Shown: positions 1 to 9,312, counted from the first letter of the stretch. The stretch: DNA of 64,000 bases from Oceanimonas baumannii (GCF_002245495.1 NZ_NQJF01000003.1:1-64000), one strand, 5' to 3'. Numbers and translations are program-made. The notes: generated from the letters alone by a model not told the origin.

Positions 1-648
1 CGGCTGAGCAACAACACCGTCGCCGCCGGCATGCTGAACTTCTCGCTGCGCCGCAGCCAGAACATTCACATGCAGCACGTGGATGTGAACAAGGACGCCC
101 GAGCCCTCACCAAGAGCCAGAAGCCGGTGGTCCTGTGGTTTACCGGCCTGTCCGGGGCCGGCAAGTCGACCATCGCCAACCTGGTGGAGAAAAAGCTGCA
201 CGCCCAGGGCAACCATACCTACCTGCTGGACGGCGACAACGTGCGCCACGGCCTGAGCAGGGACCTGGGCTTTACCGATGCCGACCGGGTGGAAAACATT
301 CGCCGGGTGGCGGAAGTGTCGAAGCTGATGGTGGATGCCGGCCTGATTGTACTCACCGCCTTTATCTCGCCGTTCCGCGCCGAGCGCCGCCTGGCCCGGG
401 AGCTGCTGGCAGAGGGTGAGTTCATTGAAGTGCACGTGGACACCCCGCTGAACGTGGCGGAAGAGCGCGACGTGAAAGGCCTGTATAAAAAGGCCCGCCG
501 CGGCGAGCTGAAGAACTTCACCGGCATCGACTCCGCCTATGAGCAGCCGGAGAATCCGGAAATTCGTCTGGACACCACCGCACTGAGTGCAGGCGAGGCA
601 GCGGATGCGGTGATTGCCGTGCTGAAAGACAAAGGTTTTATCGGGTAA
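1..648 (+). CDS. cysNC: CysNC sulfate-activation fusion, C-terminal part (APS kinase domain)
   Basis: The frame is already open at base 1 and continues without a break into an APS kinase, which phosphorylates adenylyl-sulfate to PAPS. The first residues ([12 protein letters not shown]) match the C-terminal end of CysN, the GTPase subunit of ATP sulfurylase. This is therefore the tail of a bifunctional CysN-CysC (NodQ-like) protein rather than a free CysC starting at the ATG at 31. The kinase has the P-loop GLSGAGKST, the DGDNVRHGL motif and the FISPFRAER segment, and ends with the family's KNFTGID region. The next gene, cysQ, removes the by-product PAP, so the two form a sulfate-assimilation unit. 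The 5' part lies outside the window. The kinase assignment is certain; the fusion is strongly supported by the in-frame CysN-like residues. Confidence 0.93.
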   Translation, partial: RLSNNTVAAGMLNFSLRRSQNIHMQHVDVNKDARALTKSQKPVVLWFTGLSGAGKSTIANLVEKKLHAQGNHTYLLDGDNVRHGLSRDLGFTDADRVENIRRVAEVSKLMVDAGLIVLTAFISPFRAERRLARELLAEGEFIEVHVDTPLNVAEERDVKGLYKKARRGELKNFTGIDSAYEQPENPEIRLDTTALSAGEAADAVIAVLKDKGFIG

Positions 649-676
649 AACAGCCATAAGCTGTCAGTTAAACAGA

Positions 677-752
677 CGTAGGCTGGCGATGAGCGTAGCG
701 AATCCCAACATTTATACCGCCTGCCGGAATGTTGGGACTCGTCCCAACCTAC
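677..752. repeat. Palindromic repeat family A, copy 1
   Basis: An imperfect inverted repeat of about 75 bp: arm GCGAATCCCAACATT, a short spacer, then AATGTTGGGACTCGTCCCAAC. It lies between cysNC and cysQ. Near-identical copies occur at 1663-1739 and 4298-4374, with a half copy at 6576-6612. This is a REP/MITE-like intergenic element. Confidence 0.8.
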
Positions 753-776
753 GAACTCGTTCTCTCTGCAGAATGG

Positions 777-796
777 ACTCCGGCCTTCGCCGGAGT
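777..796. repeat. Short hairpin ACTCCGGC/GCCGGAGT
   Basis: Perfect 8-bp arms around a 4-base loop (CTTC), flanked by GAATGG and GACAAT. The layout resembles repeat family B (ATTCCCGCCTGCGCGGGAAT) at 5362-5385 and inside kpsC. It could act as a weak transcription stop after cysNC, but there is no T-run. Confidence 0.5.
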
Positions 797-855
797 GACA
801 ATTGTTGTAGGCCGGCTGTAGCCGAGCCTACAAAATGACAATAAAAGGATAAAGA

Positions 856-1644
856 ATGTCTGTTACTCAGGAACTGCTTAATCAGGTAGACACTCTGGCC
901 CGCAAAGCCGGGGCTGCCATTATGGAAATTTACGGTCGCGAGTTTACCGTTGAGCAAAAAGAAGACAAGTCTCCGCTGACCGAAGCAGATGCCGCTGCCC
1001 ACCATATTATTGTTCAGGGGCTGGCTGAGCTGCCGCTGCAAGCGCCCATTTTATCGGAAGAAGACACCGCCGGCTTTGCCGGTGCCGATGAGCATGGCCA
1101 CTACTGGCTGGTAGATCCGCTGGATGGCACCAAGGAGTTTATCAAGCGTAACGGCGAGTTCACCGTGAATATTGCCCTGATCGAAAACGGCAAGCCGGTG
1201 CTGGGGGTGGTGTATGCGCCAGCCCTGAATGTCGGCTATGTCGCTGCTCACGGCCTGGGGGCCTTTAAATATGAGGGCAACGCTGAGCCGGTGGCCATTC
1301 ATGTAAAAGCACACCAAAACGGTACACCCTGGCGCGTGGTGGGCAGCCGTTCTCATGGCGGTGGCGAGTTACCGGCTCTGCTGGAACAACTGGGTGAACA
1401 TGAGCTGGTGCCCATGGGCAGCTCACTCAAGCTTTGCCTGGTAGCAGAAAATGCCGCAGACATTTACCCCCGTCTTGGCCCTACCTCACTATGGGACACC
1501 GGCGCCGCTCAGTGTGTGGTTGAGCAGGCCGGCGGCATTGTAGTGCAGCTGAACGGCGAGCCTCTGAGCTATGCCAATACCAAAGAAGTGCTTAACCCCT
1601 TCTTTCTGGTGCTCGGCGGAGAAAACCCCTTCGGGGAGCTGTAA
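856..1644 (+). CDS. cysQ: 3'(2'),5'-bisphosphate nucleotidase CysQ
   Basis: A 262-aa member of the inositol-monophosphatase superfamily that hydrolyses 3'-phosphoadenosine 5'-phosphate, the by-product of PAPS reduction or sulfotransfer, to AMP. Metal-binding motifs are visible: SEEDT near residue 68, the WLVDPLDGTKEF box near residue 90 and WDTGAAQCVVEQAGG near residue 213. The start ATG follows AAAGGAT at a suitable distance. It sits 207 bp after the cysNC fusion and probably works with it in sulfate assimilation. The last codons (ENPFGEL) are encoded by CCCCTTCGGGGAGCTG, a sequence that recurs at the end of kpsC, so the C-terminus appears to be supplied by a dispersed repeat. Confidence 0.95.
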   Translation: MSVTQELLNQVDTLARKAGAAIMEIYGREFTVEQKEDKSPLTEADAAAHHIIVQGLAELPLQAPILSEEDTAGFAGADEHGHYWLVDPLDGTKEFIKRNGEFTVNIALIENGKPVLGVVYAPALNVGYVAAHGLGAFKYEGNAEPVAIHVKAHQNGTPWRVVGSRSHGGGELPALLEQLGEHELVPMGSSLKLCLVAENAADIYPRLGPTSLWDTGAAQCVVEQAGGIVVQLNGEPLSYANTKEVLNPFFLVLGGENPFGEL

Positions 1645-1662
1645 GCTGTAAGTTAAAACAAA

Positions 1663-1739
1663 TGTAGATTGGCGATAAACGAAGCGAATCCCAACATTGG
1701 CACCGCATGTCGGAATGTTGGGACTCGTTCCAACCTACA
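1663..1739. repeat. Palindromic repeat family A, copy 2
   Basis: Same structure as the copy at 677-752, with GCGAATCCCAACATT and AATGTTGGGACTCGTTCCAAC arms. It is preceded by GGGGAGCTGTAAGCTGTAAG, which includes the cysQ stop codon. Open frames running through it into kpsC are not coding. Confidence 0.8.
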
Positions 1740-1841
1740 GTTCAGCAATCCTCTCTCAGGGTGGGGTTTTGCAGCTGGCTACGTTATCAGTCAAAATGTC
1801 GGGACTTGCCTCAAGCTACCATCCTTTACCTTCGGCCTTTT

Positions 1842-4271
1842 ATGCTTTTAACCACTTCTTTCGGTATCTGGCGTCAGCGCAGGGTACTTAATGCTTTGCT
1901 GGCTCCTGCCCGTGTTGGCTTTTTTACCACAGGGCAGGCCACCGCTGTCGTGGGCTGGGGTATGAAACCCAATACTGAAAAGGCCCGTCAGCTGGCCCTG
2001 ACAGGCAGGTTACCGTTCTGGCAACTGGAAGACGGGTTCGTCGGTTATATTGGTCACCCTGCCGATGCGGGCCATCGTCTGTCGCTGATCGTGGATGAAA
2101 CGGGCATTTATTACGACGCCACTCAGCCAAGCGCCCTTGAGCTGATGCTGAATGACATCAGCTGGTGGAGCCCGGCATGGGCACAGCGTGCCGATACCCT
2201 GCACCAGGCGCTGGTAGAAAACGGCATCACCAAATACAACTGCTATGACGACAATGCATTGCCGCCGGCGGTCACAGCCCGGCTTGATGCTTCCCGCCCA
2301 AAAGTGCTGGTCATTGACCAGACCAAAGGTGATCAGTCGGTACGGCTGGGGCTGGCCAGTGAGCAGTCGTTTTTCGATATGCTGCACGCAGCCAGAGCTG
2401 AAAACCCCGGCGCACAGATTATTGTGCGAACTCATCCGGATGTGCTGCTGGGCAAAAAACAGGGCTATTTAACCGCAGCTGCCGGTGATGATGTGTTGCT
2501 GCTGGCCGACAGCGTGAACCCCTTTGCTCTGATGACTGAGGTGGACAAGGTATATACCGTCACGTCTCAGCTGGGTTTTGAGGCATTGCTGGCTGGCAAG
2601 CCGGTGGTGTGTTTTGGTGTTCCGTTTTACGCCGGCTGGGGAGCCACCGATGACCGTGCTCCGGTGCCGCGCCGGGGCGAACTGCGCACTGTGCCACAGC
2701 TGCTGGCCGCGGCGTATCTGCGTTATTGCCGCTACCTGGATCCGGTAACCGGAGAGCCTTGTGAGCTCGAGGATCTGCTGGATCTTATTTTGGCGCAACG
2801 TTCACCGGTGCCGCCGGTAAACACGCTGCAGGCCGTGGGCTTTTCATTGTGGCGGCGGCGTTTTTCACCTTACTTTTTGCGCCGCTATGCGAAAAAAGTG
2901 ACGTTTGTTGACCGTATTCCCGACATATTTTCAGGTTCTGACAGTTCGGCGAGGGCTGAAGGCTCCATGGATTCCCGCCTGCGCGGGAATGACAATAATG
3001 GGTGCGGGAATGACAATATTGACCGTATTCCCGACATATTTTCAGGTTCTGACAGTTCGGCGAGGGCTGAAGGCTCCATGGATTCCCGCCTACGCGGGAA
3101 TGACAATAATGGGTGCGGGAATGACAATGTTGACCGTATTCCCGACATATTTTCAGGTTCTGACAGTTCGGCGGGAGCTGAAGACTCCATGGATTCCCGC
3201 CTACGCGGGAATGACAATAATGGGTGCGGGAATGACAATAATGGGCGCGGGAATGACAGTGGGGGGAACCGGAATGACTCCACACCCTCATCATGCCTGC
3301 AAAGGCAGGCATCCAGCACAAACTGCGCCGTGCTGGTATGGGGGCGCAAGTTTGAACAACAGACGGGCACTTGCTCGCAACCGGTGTGGCGCATGGAAGA
3401 TGGCTTCTTGCGGTCGGTGGGCCTGGGCTCGGATCTGCGCCGTCCGGGCTCATTGGTTATCGATCCGGTCGGCATGTATTACGATCCACGCACACCCAGT
3501 GCCATTGAGCAGTATTTAAAGCACCATGACTTTTCTGAACTGGAGCTGCAGTTGGGAGAGCAGTTGCTGACCCATTTTAAAGAGCAGGCACTGACCAAAT
3601 ATAACGTGGGTGTTCGCAGCCGGTTTGGCTGGCGGGAACAAGCCGGAGAGCGTCCCTTGCTGCTGGTTCCCGGTCAGGTCGACGACGATGCTTCGGTACA
3701 ACTGGGCAGCCCCTTTGTGGCCGGCAATGCTGCCTTGCTTGAAGCAGTTCGGGCCGCTTACCCCAATGCCTTTATTGTGTTTAAGCCCCATCCGGATGTG
3801 GTGAGTGGCAACCGCCAGGGACAGGTGCCGGAAAGCGTGCTGAAAGCCTGTGTGGACCTGGTGGAAACCGAGGCCGGCATTGTGGACTGCCTGGATACGG
3901 TGGATGCCGTGCACGTGCTGACATCCCTTACCGGACTGGAAGCACTGATCCGTGGCAAACCGGTCACGGTATGGGGTCAGCCGTTTTATGCCGGCTGGGG
4001 GCTGACCACCGACATCCACCCGGTCACTCGTCGTGGCCGTGCCCTCCCCTTACCGGCCCTGGTGTATGCCACCTATGCCTGGTATCCCACCTATGTGGAT
4101 TATAAAACCGGCCTGTGCAGCACTCCGCTGCGCATGGCACGCCAGCTGGCCAGGGAACGGGAAGCATACCGGGAGCCCGAGCATGCGCTGTTACGACTGC
4201 TCCACCGCCGCTGGCGAAAGGTAAGGTATTTGTGGGAAGCGTTTTCCCCTTCGGGGAGCCGTAAGCTATAA
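1842..4271 (+). CDS. kpsC: Capsule polysaccharide glycosyltransferase, KpsC type (tandem Kdo transferase)
   Basis: KpsC-family proteins are cytoplasmic dual retaining beta-Kdo transferases that build the Kdo linker joining group 2 capsule to its lipid anchor. Two homologous modules are visible. Module 1 has QLEDGFVGYIG, THPDVLLGKKQG and a GKPVVCFGVPFYAGWG box. Module 2 repeats these as RMEDGFLRSVG, KPHPDVVSGNRQG and GKPVTVWGQPFYAGWG. I chose the ATG at 1842 (809 aa) because LTTSFGIWR aligns with the family N-terminus; the longer upstream frame runs through a palindromic repeat. Residues 356-466, between the modules, are three copies of a 37-residue unit encoded by 111-bp tandem repeats (see the repeat entry). 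The C-terminus is again made by a CCCCTTCGGGGAGC repeat. Other capsule genes would be expected upstream of the window. Confidence 0.9.
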   Translation: MLLTTSFGIWRQRRVLNALLAPARVGFFTTGQATAVVGWGMKPNTEKARQLALTGRLPFWQLEDGFVGYIGHPADAGHRLSLIVDETGIYYDATQPSALELMLNDISWWSPAWAQRADTLHQALVENGITKYNCYDDNALPPAVTARLDASRPKVLVIDQTKGDQSVRLGLASEQSFFDMLHAARAENPGAQIIVRTHPDVLLGKKQGYLTAAAGDDVLLLADSVNPFALMTEVDKVYTVTSQLGFEALLAGKPVVCFGVPFYAGWGATDDRAPVPRRGELRTVPQLLAAAYLRYCRYLDPVTGEPCELEDLLDLILAQRSPVPPVNTLQAVGFSLWRRRFSPYFLRRYAKKVTFVDRIPDIFSGSDSSARAEGSMDSRLRGNDNNGCGNDNIDRIPDIFSGSDSSARAEGSMDSRLRGNDNNGCGNDNVDRIPDIFSGSDSSAGAEDSMDSRLRGNDNNGCGNDNNGRGNDSGGNRNDSTPSSCLQRQASSTNCAVLVWGRKFEQQTGTCSQPVWRMEDGFLRSVGLGSDLRRPGSLVIDPVGMYYDPRTPSAIEQYLKHHDFSELELQLGEQLLTHFKEQALTKYNVGVRSRFGWREQAGERPLLLVPGQVDDDASVQLGSPFVAGNAALLEAVRAAYPNAFIVFKPHPDVVSGNRQGQVPESVLKACVDLVETEAGIVDCLDTVDAVHVLTSLTGLEALIRGKPVTVWGQPFYAGWGLTTDIHPVTRRGRALPLPALVYATYAWYPTYVDYKTGLCSTPLRMARQLAREREAYREPEHALLRLLHRRWRKVRYLWEAFSPSGSRKL
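2907..3239 (+). repeat. Three in-frame 111-bp tandem repeats inside kpsC
   Basis: Copies at 2907-3017, 3018-3128 and 3129-3239 are almost identical. Each is exactly 37 codons (starting V/I-DRIPDIFSGSD) and each contains the palindrome ATTCCCGCCTGCGCGGGAAT or its one-base variant. A tail of short GGGAATGACAATAATGGG-type units follows to about 3270. The palindrome is the same family B element seen between genes at 5362-5385. The array sits exactly at the linker between the two glycosyltransferase modules and keeps the frame open. Confidence 0.95.
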
Positions 4272-4297
4272 GCGGTCAGCTGTAAGTTTAAACAACA

Positions 4298-4374
4298 TGC
4301 AGGTTGGCAGTGAGCAGCGCGAATCCCAACATTTTTATAGCCTGCTGAAATGTTGGGACTCGTCCTGACCTACC
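4298..4374. repeat. Palindromic repeat family A, copy 3
   Basis: Same arms as the other copies (GCGAATCCCAACATT / AATGTTGGGACTCGTC). It lies between the convergent kpsC and fghA genes. Its right end contains the fghA stop codon (4370-4372, reverse strand). Confidence 0.8.
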
Positions 4375-5206
4375 GACTTAAGTGCTTCGCATGAAACCGC
4401 AGGTGCTCTTCGATAAAGCTGGCAATAAAGTAATAGCTGTGGTCATAGCCCGGCTGCAGGCGGAGCTCAAGACTGGCACCGGCCTGTTCGGCAGCCTCTT
4501 TCAGGGCATCGGGCTTGAGCTGTTCCGCCAGAAAGTTATCTGCTGCTCCCTGATCCACCAGCATGGGCAGTGAACATCCCTTTTCCTTCAGTAACAGGCT
4601 GGCGTCATACTCGGCCCATGCGGCCTTGTCGTCTCCCAGATATGCTTCCAGGGCTTTGTGACCCCAGGGGCAATCGGTGGGGCTGGAAATAGGCGCAAAG
4701 GCCGAGACGGACACAAACCGCTCCGGATTACGCAGCGCCAGCACCAGGGCGCCGTGGCCACCCATGGAGTGACCGCTGATGGCACGCTGACCGGTTAACG
4801 GCAATTCGCTTTCCACCAATGCCGGCAGTTCGTTCAGCACATAGTCATACATGCGATAATGCATACTCCAGGGCGCCTGGGTGGCATTCACATAAAAGCC
4901 GGCTCCCAGCCCGAGATCGTAGGCACCTTCGGCGTCATCGGCGACATCTTCGCCCCGTGGACTGGTATCCGGAATGATCAGCGCCAGCCCCAGCTCAGCA
5001 GCTACCCGCTGTGCACCGGCTTTGGATGAGAAGTTTTCATCGGTGCAGGTCAGCCCCGACAGCCAGTATACCGCCGGCACCGGCCCCAGCTCTGCCTGAG
5101 GTGGCAGAAATACAGAAAACTGCATGCTGCAGTTAAGGCTATTGGCTTCGTGCTGATAGCGGATCTGACGGCCGCCAAAGCATTTTTGCTCTTGTATCAG
5201 TTGCAT
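4370..5206 (-). CDS. fghA: S-formylglutathione hydrolase
   Basis: A 278-aa alpha/beta hydrolase of the esterase D family. It hydrolyses S-formylglutathione to formate and glutathione, the second step of glutathione-dependent formaldehyde detoxification. The nucleophile elbow GHSMGGHGA places the catalytic Ser at about residue 147. The acid and base are expected in DQGAADNF and PGYDHSYYF near the C-terminus. The start at 5206 ([12 protein letters not shown]) matches the family N-terminus and follows AAAGGA; a longer frame to 5284 has no family similarity. The gene follows frmA on the same strand, with about 200 bp of repeat-rich DNA between them, so the two probably share a transcript. Confidence 0.95.
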   Translation of the reverse strand: MQLIQEQKCFGGRQIRYQHEANSLNCSMQFSVFLPPQAELGPVPAVYWLSGLTCTDENFSSKAGAQRVAAELGLALIIPDTSPRGEDVADDAEGAYDLGLGAGFYVNATQAPWSMHYRMYDYVLNELPALVESELPLTGQRAISGHSMGGHGALVLALRNPERFVSVSAFAPISSPTDCPWGHKALEAYLGDDKAAWAEYDASLLLKEKGCSLPMLVDQGAADNFLAEQLKPDALKEAAEQAGASLELRLQPGYDHSYYFIASFIEEHLRFHAKHLSR

Positions 5207-5309
5207 AGGAAATCCTTTAAAAATCGGCTGCAAGCAGGTTGCTGTCGTCCCCACGCGGCAGGGACGAGGGCCCGTTAATATCATCGGTGCCGGGCAACAC
5301 GACTATTTC

Positions 5310-5385
5310 GTCGCCCCCGCGCAGGCGGGGGCCCATTCTGCGGCCAAGTGCCGATCTCATGGATTCCCGCCTGCGCGGGAATGAC
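5310..5385. repeat. Two family B palindromes between fghA and frmA
   Basis: The first (about 5310-5338) is CGCCCCCGCGCAGGCGGGGGC-like. The second (5362-5385) is GGATTCCCGCCTGCGCGGGA followed by ATGAC. The second is nearly identical to the palindrome embedded three times in kpsC. These intergenic REP-like hairpins could reduce transcription from frmA into fghA. Confidence 0.75.
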
Positions 5386-5406
5386 GGCCTGATAGCTTAA
5401 AGCTAT

Positions 5407-6624
<1,218 letters not shown>

Positions 6625-6734
6625 TTAAAGCTGACGGCTTACAGCCCCCCCGCAAGGGGATAACGACTATTGTATTACGCCCCTTCCGAATGATAATAAC
6701 CTCTATAGCAAAACACTTTTACCAATGAGCAATA

Positions 6735-7601
6735 ATGACCAACTGGGAAGGCATTAACGAGTTTATCTGTGTCGTGGAATGCGAAAGCTTTACGGCAGCA
6801 GCACAGCGATTAAACGTGTCGGTGGCCCATGTAAGCCGGCGCATCAGCCAGCTGGAGCTGCGGCTGGGTGCCCGCTTGCTGTATCGCACCACCCGCAAGC
6901 TGACGATAACTGAAACCGGCCGGGTGTATTATCAGCAGGTGCGCCAGGTGCAGGATGCCCTGCAAGCTGCCGAGCAGGAAGTCATGACCATGGAGGGTAA
7001 CCCGGCAGGCAAACTGCGTATTACAGCACCGGTTTATTATGGCGAGCAGTTTCTGGCACCGCTGGTGAATAACTTTTTACTACGCTATCCCGGCCTGCAG
7101 CTGGATATGGTACTGACCAATAAAACCGTGGACCTGATTCAGGAAGGATTTGATCTGGCAATTCGACTGGGCACCCTGGGCTCATCCCGTTTAATGTGCC
7201 GCAAGCTGTCCCGCCGCACCCAGTATTTATGCGCTGCCCCCGATTATCTTGCCCGCAACGGCATACCACAGCAGATTGGTGATCTGGGAAAGCACCGCTG
7301 CCTGGCCGGTACAGTGGAGCACTGGCGTTTTGTGGAGCAGGGCCGGCAACGCACCTTCCGGCTGCCTTCCGGATGGCATTGTAATTCGGGCCTGGCGCTG
7401 AAAGATGCTGCCATCAAAGGACTGGGAATCGTGCAGTTGCCGGATTATTACGTGACGGAAGAGCTGGAGAAAGGTCTGCTGGTCAGCCTGCTGGATGAAT
7501 TCCGGTTGCCGGACGACGGAGTCTGGGTGGTGTATCCGAACAACAAACACCTGTCGCCAAGAGTGCGGCTGCTGGTGGATTATTTGGTTGAATGTTTATA
7601 G
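6735..7601 (+). CDS. LysR-family transcriptional regulator
   Basis: A 288-aa LysR regulator. The N-terminal winged helix-turn-helix covers residues 1-60 (SFTAAAQRLNVSVAHVSRRISQLE), followed by the LysR substrate-binding domain with VDLIQEGFDLAIRLG. The signature RLGARLLYRTTRKLTITETG matches the CrgA/AaeR-like subgroup. It is divergently transcribed from frmA across about 200 bp, which suggests control of frmA-fghA, but the effector cannot be read from the sequence. The start ATG at 6735 has only a weak ribosome-binding site upstream. Confidence 0.85.
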   Translation: MTNWEGINEFICVVECESFTAAAQRLNVSVAHVSRRISQLELRLGARLLYRTTRKLTITETGRVYYQQVRQVQDALQAAEQEVMTMEGNPAGKLRITAPVYYGEQFLAPLVNNFLLRYPGLQLDMVLTNKTVDLIQEGFDLAIRLGTLGSSRLMCRKLSRRTQYLCAAPDYLARNGIPQQIGDLGKHRCLAGTVEHWRFVEQGRQRTFRLPSGWHCNSGLALKDAAIKGLGIVQLPDYYVTEELEKGLLVSLLDEFRLPDDGVWVVYPNNKHLSPRVRLLVDYLVECL

Positions 7602-7616
7602 GTAAACGTAGTTGGC

Positions 7617-7725
7617 AAGGGGGAACTGTTTCGCTCCTCCCCCTTTTTTAAGGGGGAGGTTGGGAGGGGGTTAAAACAAACCCCACCCTAACCCTCCCCT
7701 TGGCAAGGGGAGGGAACTAATTTGC
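7617..7725. repeat. GC-skewed inverted repeat region (family C) between convergent genes
   Basis: Contains CTCCCCC TTTTTTA GGGGGAG-type and CCCTCCCCTTGGCAAGGGGAGGG hairpins in tandem, between LysR and the oppositely oriented bacterioferritin gene. The first hairpin, around 7638-7662, could terminate transcription. The block resembles the dispersed CCCTCCC repeats found in many proteobacteria. Confidence 0.55.
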
Positions 7726-7739
7726 TTCCCTTGAGAAGA

Positions 7740-8207
7740 TTACATTTGTGACTGCAGGTAGTTGGGCAGGCCAATACGCTGAATAAGACCCAGCTGCTGC
7801 TCCAGCCAGTGGGTGTGATCGTTTTCGGTGTCTTCCAGCAGCACCTGCAGCATGTCGCGGGTCTGATAGTCCTGCTCTTGTTCACACAGGGCCATGACCT
7901 TGCGCAAATCTTCAATCACCTTATATTCCAGATCCAGATCGCTCTGCAGCATGGAAGGCACGTCTTTGCCAACGTTAAGCGGTACACGGGTCACCATGTC
8001 GGGTGTGCCTTCCAGAAACAGGATACGCTCAATCAGCTTGGAGGCGTGGCCCTTTTCATCTTCAAATTCATGGTCAATGCGTTCGAACAGTTTGCTAAAA
8101 CCCCAGTCTTCATACATACGGGAGTGGATGAAGTATTGATCCATAGCGCTGAGCTCACCTGCCAGCAGCTCGTTGAGTGCGGCAATAATTTGCTGGTTAC
8201 CTTTCAT
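7740..8207 (-). CDS. bfrA: Bacterioferritin subunit with ferroxidase site but no haem-ligand Met
   Basis: A 155-aa ferritin-like four-helix protein that stores iron as the ferric mineral. All di-iron ferroxidase ligands are present: Glu18, Glu51, His54, Glu94, and the last pair Glu128/His131 shifted by one residue relative to E. coli Bfr. The residue at position 52, where classical bacterioferritin has the haem-ligating Met, is Lys. The subunit should oxidise iron but cannot bind haem in the usual two-fold pocket. It follows the second bacterioferritin gene by 12 bp, in an operon, and starts after AAGGGA. Two-subunit bacterioferritins with this division are known in Neisseria and Pseudomonas; the assignment here is inferred from residues. 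Confidence 0.93.
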   Translation of the reverse strand: MKGNQQIIAALNELLAGELSAMDQYFIHSRMYEDWGFSKLFERIDHEFEDEKGHASKLIERILFLEGTPDMVTRVPLNVGKDVPSMLQSDLDLEYKVIEDLRKVMALCEQEQDYQTRDMLQVLLEDTENDHTHWLEQQLGLIQRIGLPNYLQSQM

Positions 8208-8219
8208 GATTCTGTTCCC

Positions 8220-8684
8220 TTACAGTTGTGACTGCTGGTAATTTTCGAGGCCAATTTTGCCGATAAGATCGAGCTGGGTGTCTATCCAGTCGAGGTGGCC
8301 TTCTTCGTATTCTTCCAGGTCGCACAGCAGCTCGCGGGATACAAAGTCGTGCACCGACTCACAGTAGGCAATGGCTTGTTTCAGCACCTGCAGTTGTTCT
8401 TCAACCTGCTGGCGATCGCAACTGAGCATCTCTTCGGTGTTTTCACCAATACGCAGACGGTTCAGATGCTGCAGGTTGGGCAGGCCTTCCAGAAACAGAA
8501 TGCGCTCGATCAGCTCGTCGGCCTGTTTCATGTCTTTAATGGATTTTTTATATTCCCGCTCGTTCAGCTGGTGAAGCCCCCAGTTTTTGAACATGCGGGC
8601 GTGCAGAAAATACTGGTTGATGGAGGTCAGCTCTATACTGAGCACCTGGTTAAGGTACTCAATGACTTTTTTGTCGCCTTTCAT
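8220..8684 (-). CDS. bfrB: Bacterioferritin subunit with haem-ligand Met but degenerate ferroxidase site
   Basis: A 154-aa bacterioferritin. Met52, the haem axial ligand, is present (KDMKQAD), and overall similarity to E. coli Bfr is high. The ferroxidase centre is damaged: position 51 is Asp, 54 is Gln instead of His, and 94 is Val instead of Glu; Glu18, Glu127 and His130 remain. The neighbouring 3' gene has the reverse pattern, so the two are expected to co-assemble. The start at 8684 (MKGDKKVIEYLN) follows GGGGAGA; an upstream in-frame extension to 8735 is unlike the family. Candidate regulatory palindromes lie at 8742-8780 and 8792-8810. Confidence 0.92.
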   Translation of the reverse strand: MKGDKKVIEYLNQVLSIELTSINQYFLHARMFKNWGLHQLNEREYKKSIKDMKQADELIERILFLEGLPNLQHLNRLRIGENTEEMLSCDRQQVEEQLQVLKQAIAYCESVHDFVSRELLCDLEEYEEGHLDWIDTQLDLIGKIGLENYQQSQL

Positions 8685-8741
8685 AACCACTCTCCCCGTT
8701 CGATGATGGCCATAAGGATAGACGGCGAATCGCATTTTTTC

Positions 8742-8780
8742 AACTCAAAATAAAACTTAAGTGTATGATTTTATTGAGTT
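8742..8780. promoter_or_regulatory. AT-rich inverted repeat upstream of the bacterioferritin operon
   Basis: Arms AACTCAAAATAAAA (8742-8755) and TTTTATTGAGTT (8769-8780) are inverted with one unpaired base. The element sits about 60 bp upstream of the first bacterioferritin start and downstream of the 137-aa gene. It could be an operator or a terminator for the latter. Confidence 0.4.
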
Positions 8781-8791
8781 TAACTGGGAAC

Positions 8792-8810
8792 GAGAACCAG
8801 TAGCATTCTC
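8792..8810. promoter_or_regulatory. Possible Fur-type operator upstream of bfr
   Basis: A 19-bp palindrome, GAGAA-CCAGTAGCA-TTCTC, matching 12 of 19 positions of the E. coli Fur consensus. Iron control of bacterioferritin is common, which makes this position reasonable. The match is imperfect and the call is tentative. Confidence 0.3.
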
Positions 8811-8826
8811 CCTTTTCATTGGCAGC

Positions 8827-9240
8827 TCAGTGCAACCTTGCCTGCCGCTGCCCGGCCATTTGTTGCTGACGGCACAGCTCCCGCCATAGCTGTGAGCATT
8901 CTCCCAGTACCACTTCCTCTACCTCCGGAGGCAGTAACTGATGTCGGTGCCAGTCAGACAACCGTTGCAGCGTACGCCGCAACAGACTGAGACAACGGCG
9001 ATGACTTCCCTGGCGAGCATGGGCTTCGGCCAGGTTTTGGGCACTGATCGACAGACACACCACCAGAGATTCAATATCGGTTCCGGTAGCCACCAGCATT
9101 ATGTTATTAGCTTCAGGCCACTGCTGCACCAGCAGAGTAAACGCCTGTTGGTAATAGCAACAGGCCTGATCATAACGCTCATGAGCGAAGGCCTGGTTAG
9201 CGCTTGTGGTAATGGCTTTCCACTGGGCGAGAAGGTGCAT
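8827..9240 (-). CDS. Hypothetical protein, TPR-like helical, between bfr and sodA
   Basis: A 137-aa soluble, helix-rich protein that I do not recognise. Residues 10-40 (ANQAFAHERYDQACCYYQQAF) look like a tetratricopeptide helix pair, and a second pair may lie at 60-95 (LAEAHARQGSHRRCLSLLRRTL). Several Cys and His residues are present but form no clear metal motif. It is divergent from sodA, with a Fur-like site between, and lies upstream of the bacterioferritin genes on the same strand. An iron- or oxidative-stress-linked accessory role is possible from context only. Confidence 0.65.
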   Translation of the reverse strand: MHLLAQWKAITTSANQAFAHERYDQACCYYQQAFTLLVQQWPEANNIMLVATGTDIESLVVCLSISAQNLAEAHARQGSHRRCLSLLRRTLQRLSDWHRHQLLPPEVEEVVLGECSQLWRELCRQQQMAGQRQARLH

Positions 9241-9297
9241 TTTCTGCTCTCCGCTGATTAAAAATAAAATATGACTTTACTTACAATTAAACACAAA

Positions 9298-9312
9298 TGA
9301 AAATGATTTAGA
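9298..9312. promoter_or_regulatory. Possible Fur box upstream of sodA
   Basis: TGAAAATGATTTAGA matches 10 of the 14 defined positions of the 15-bp Fur core TGATAATNATTATCA. It is 11 bp upstream of the sodA ribosome-binding site, in the gap shared with the divergent 137-aa gene. Fur repression of Mn-superoxide dismutase is established in several gammaproteobacteria. Confidence 0.4.

Noticed and set aside
31-648. Stand-alone cysC starting at ATG 31
   Set aside because: The frame is open to base 1 and encodes CysN-like residues, so the ATG is internal to a fusion.
2785-3519. Open frames on both strands across the kpsC repeats (222, 196 and 204 codons)
   Set aside because: The 111-bp repeat length keeps several frames open; only the kpsC frame joins two conserved modules.
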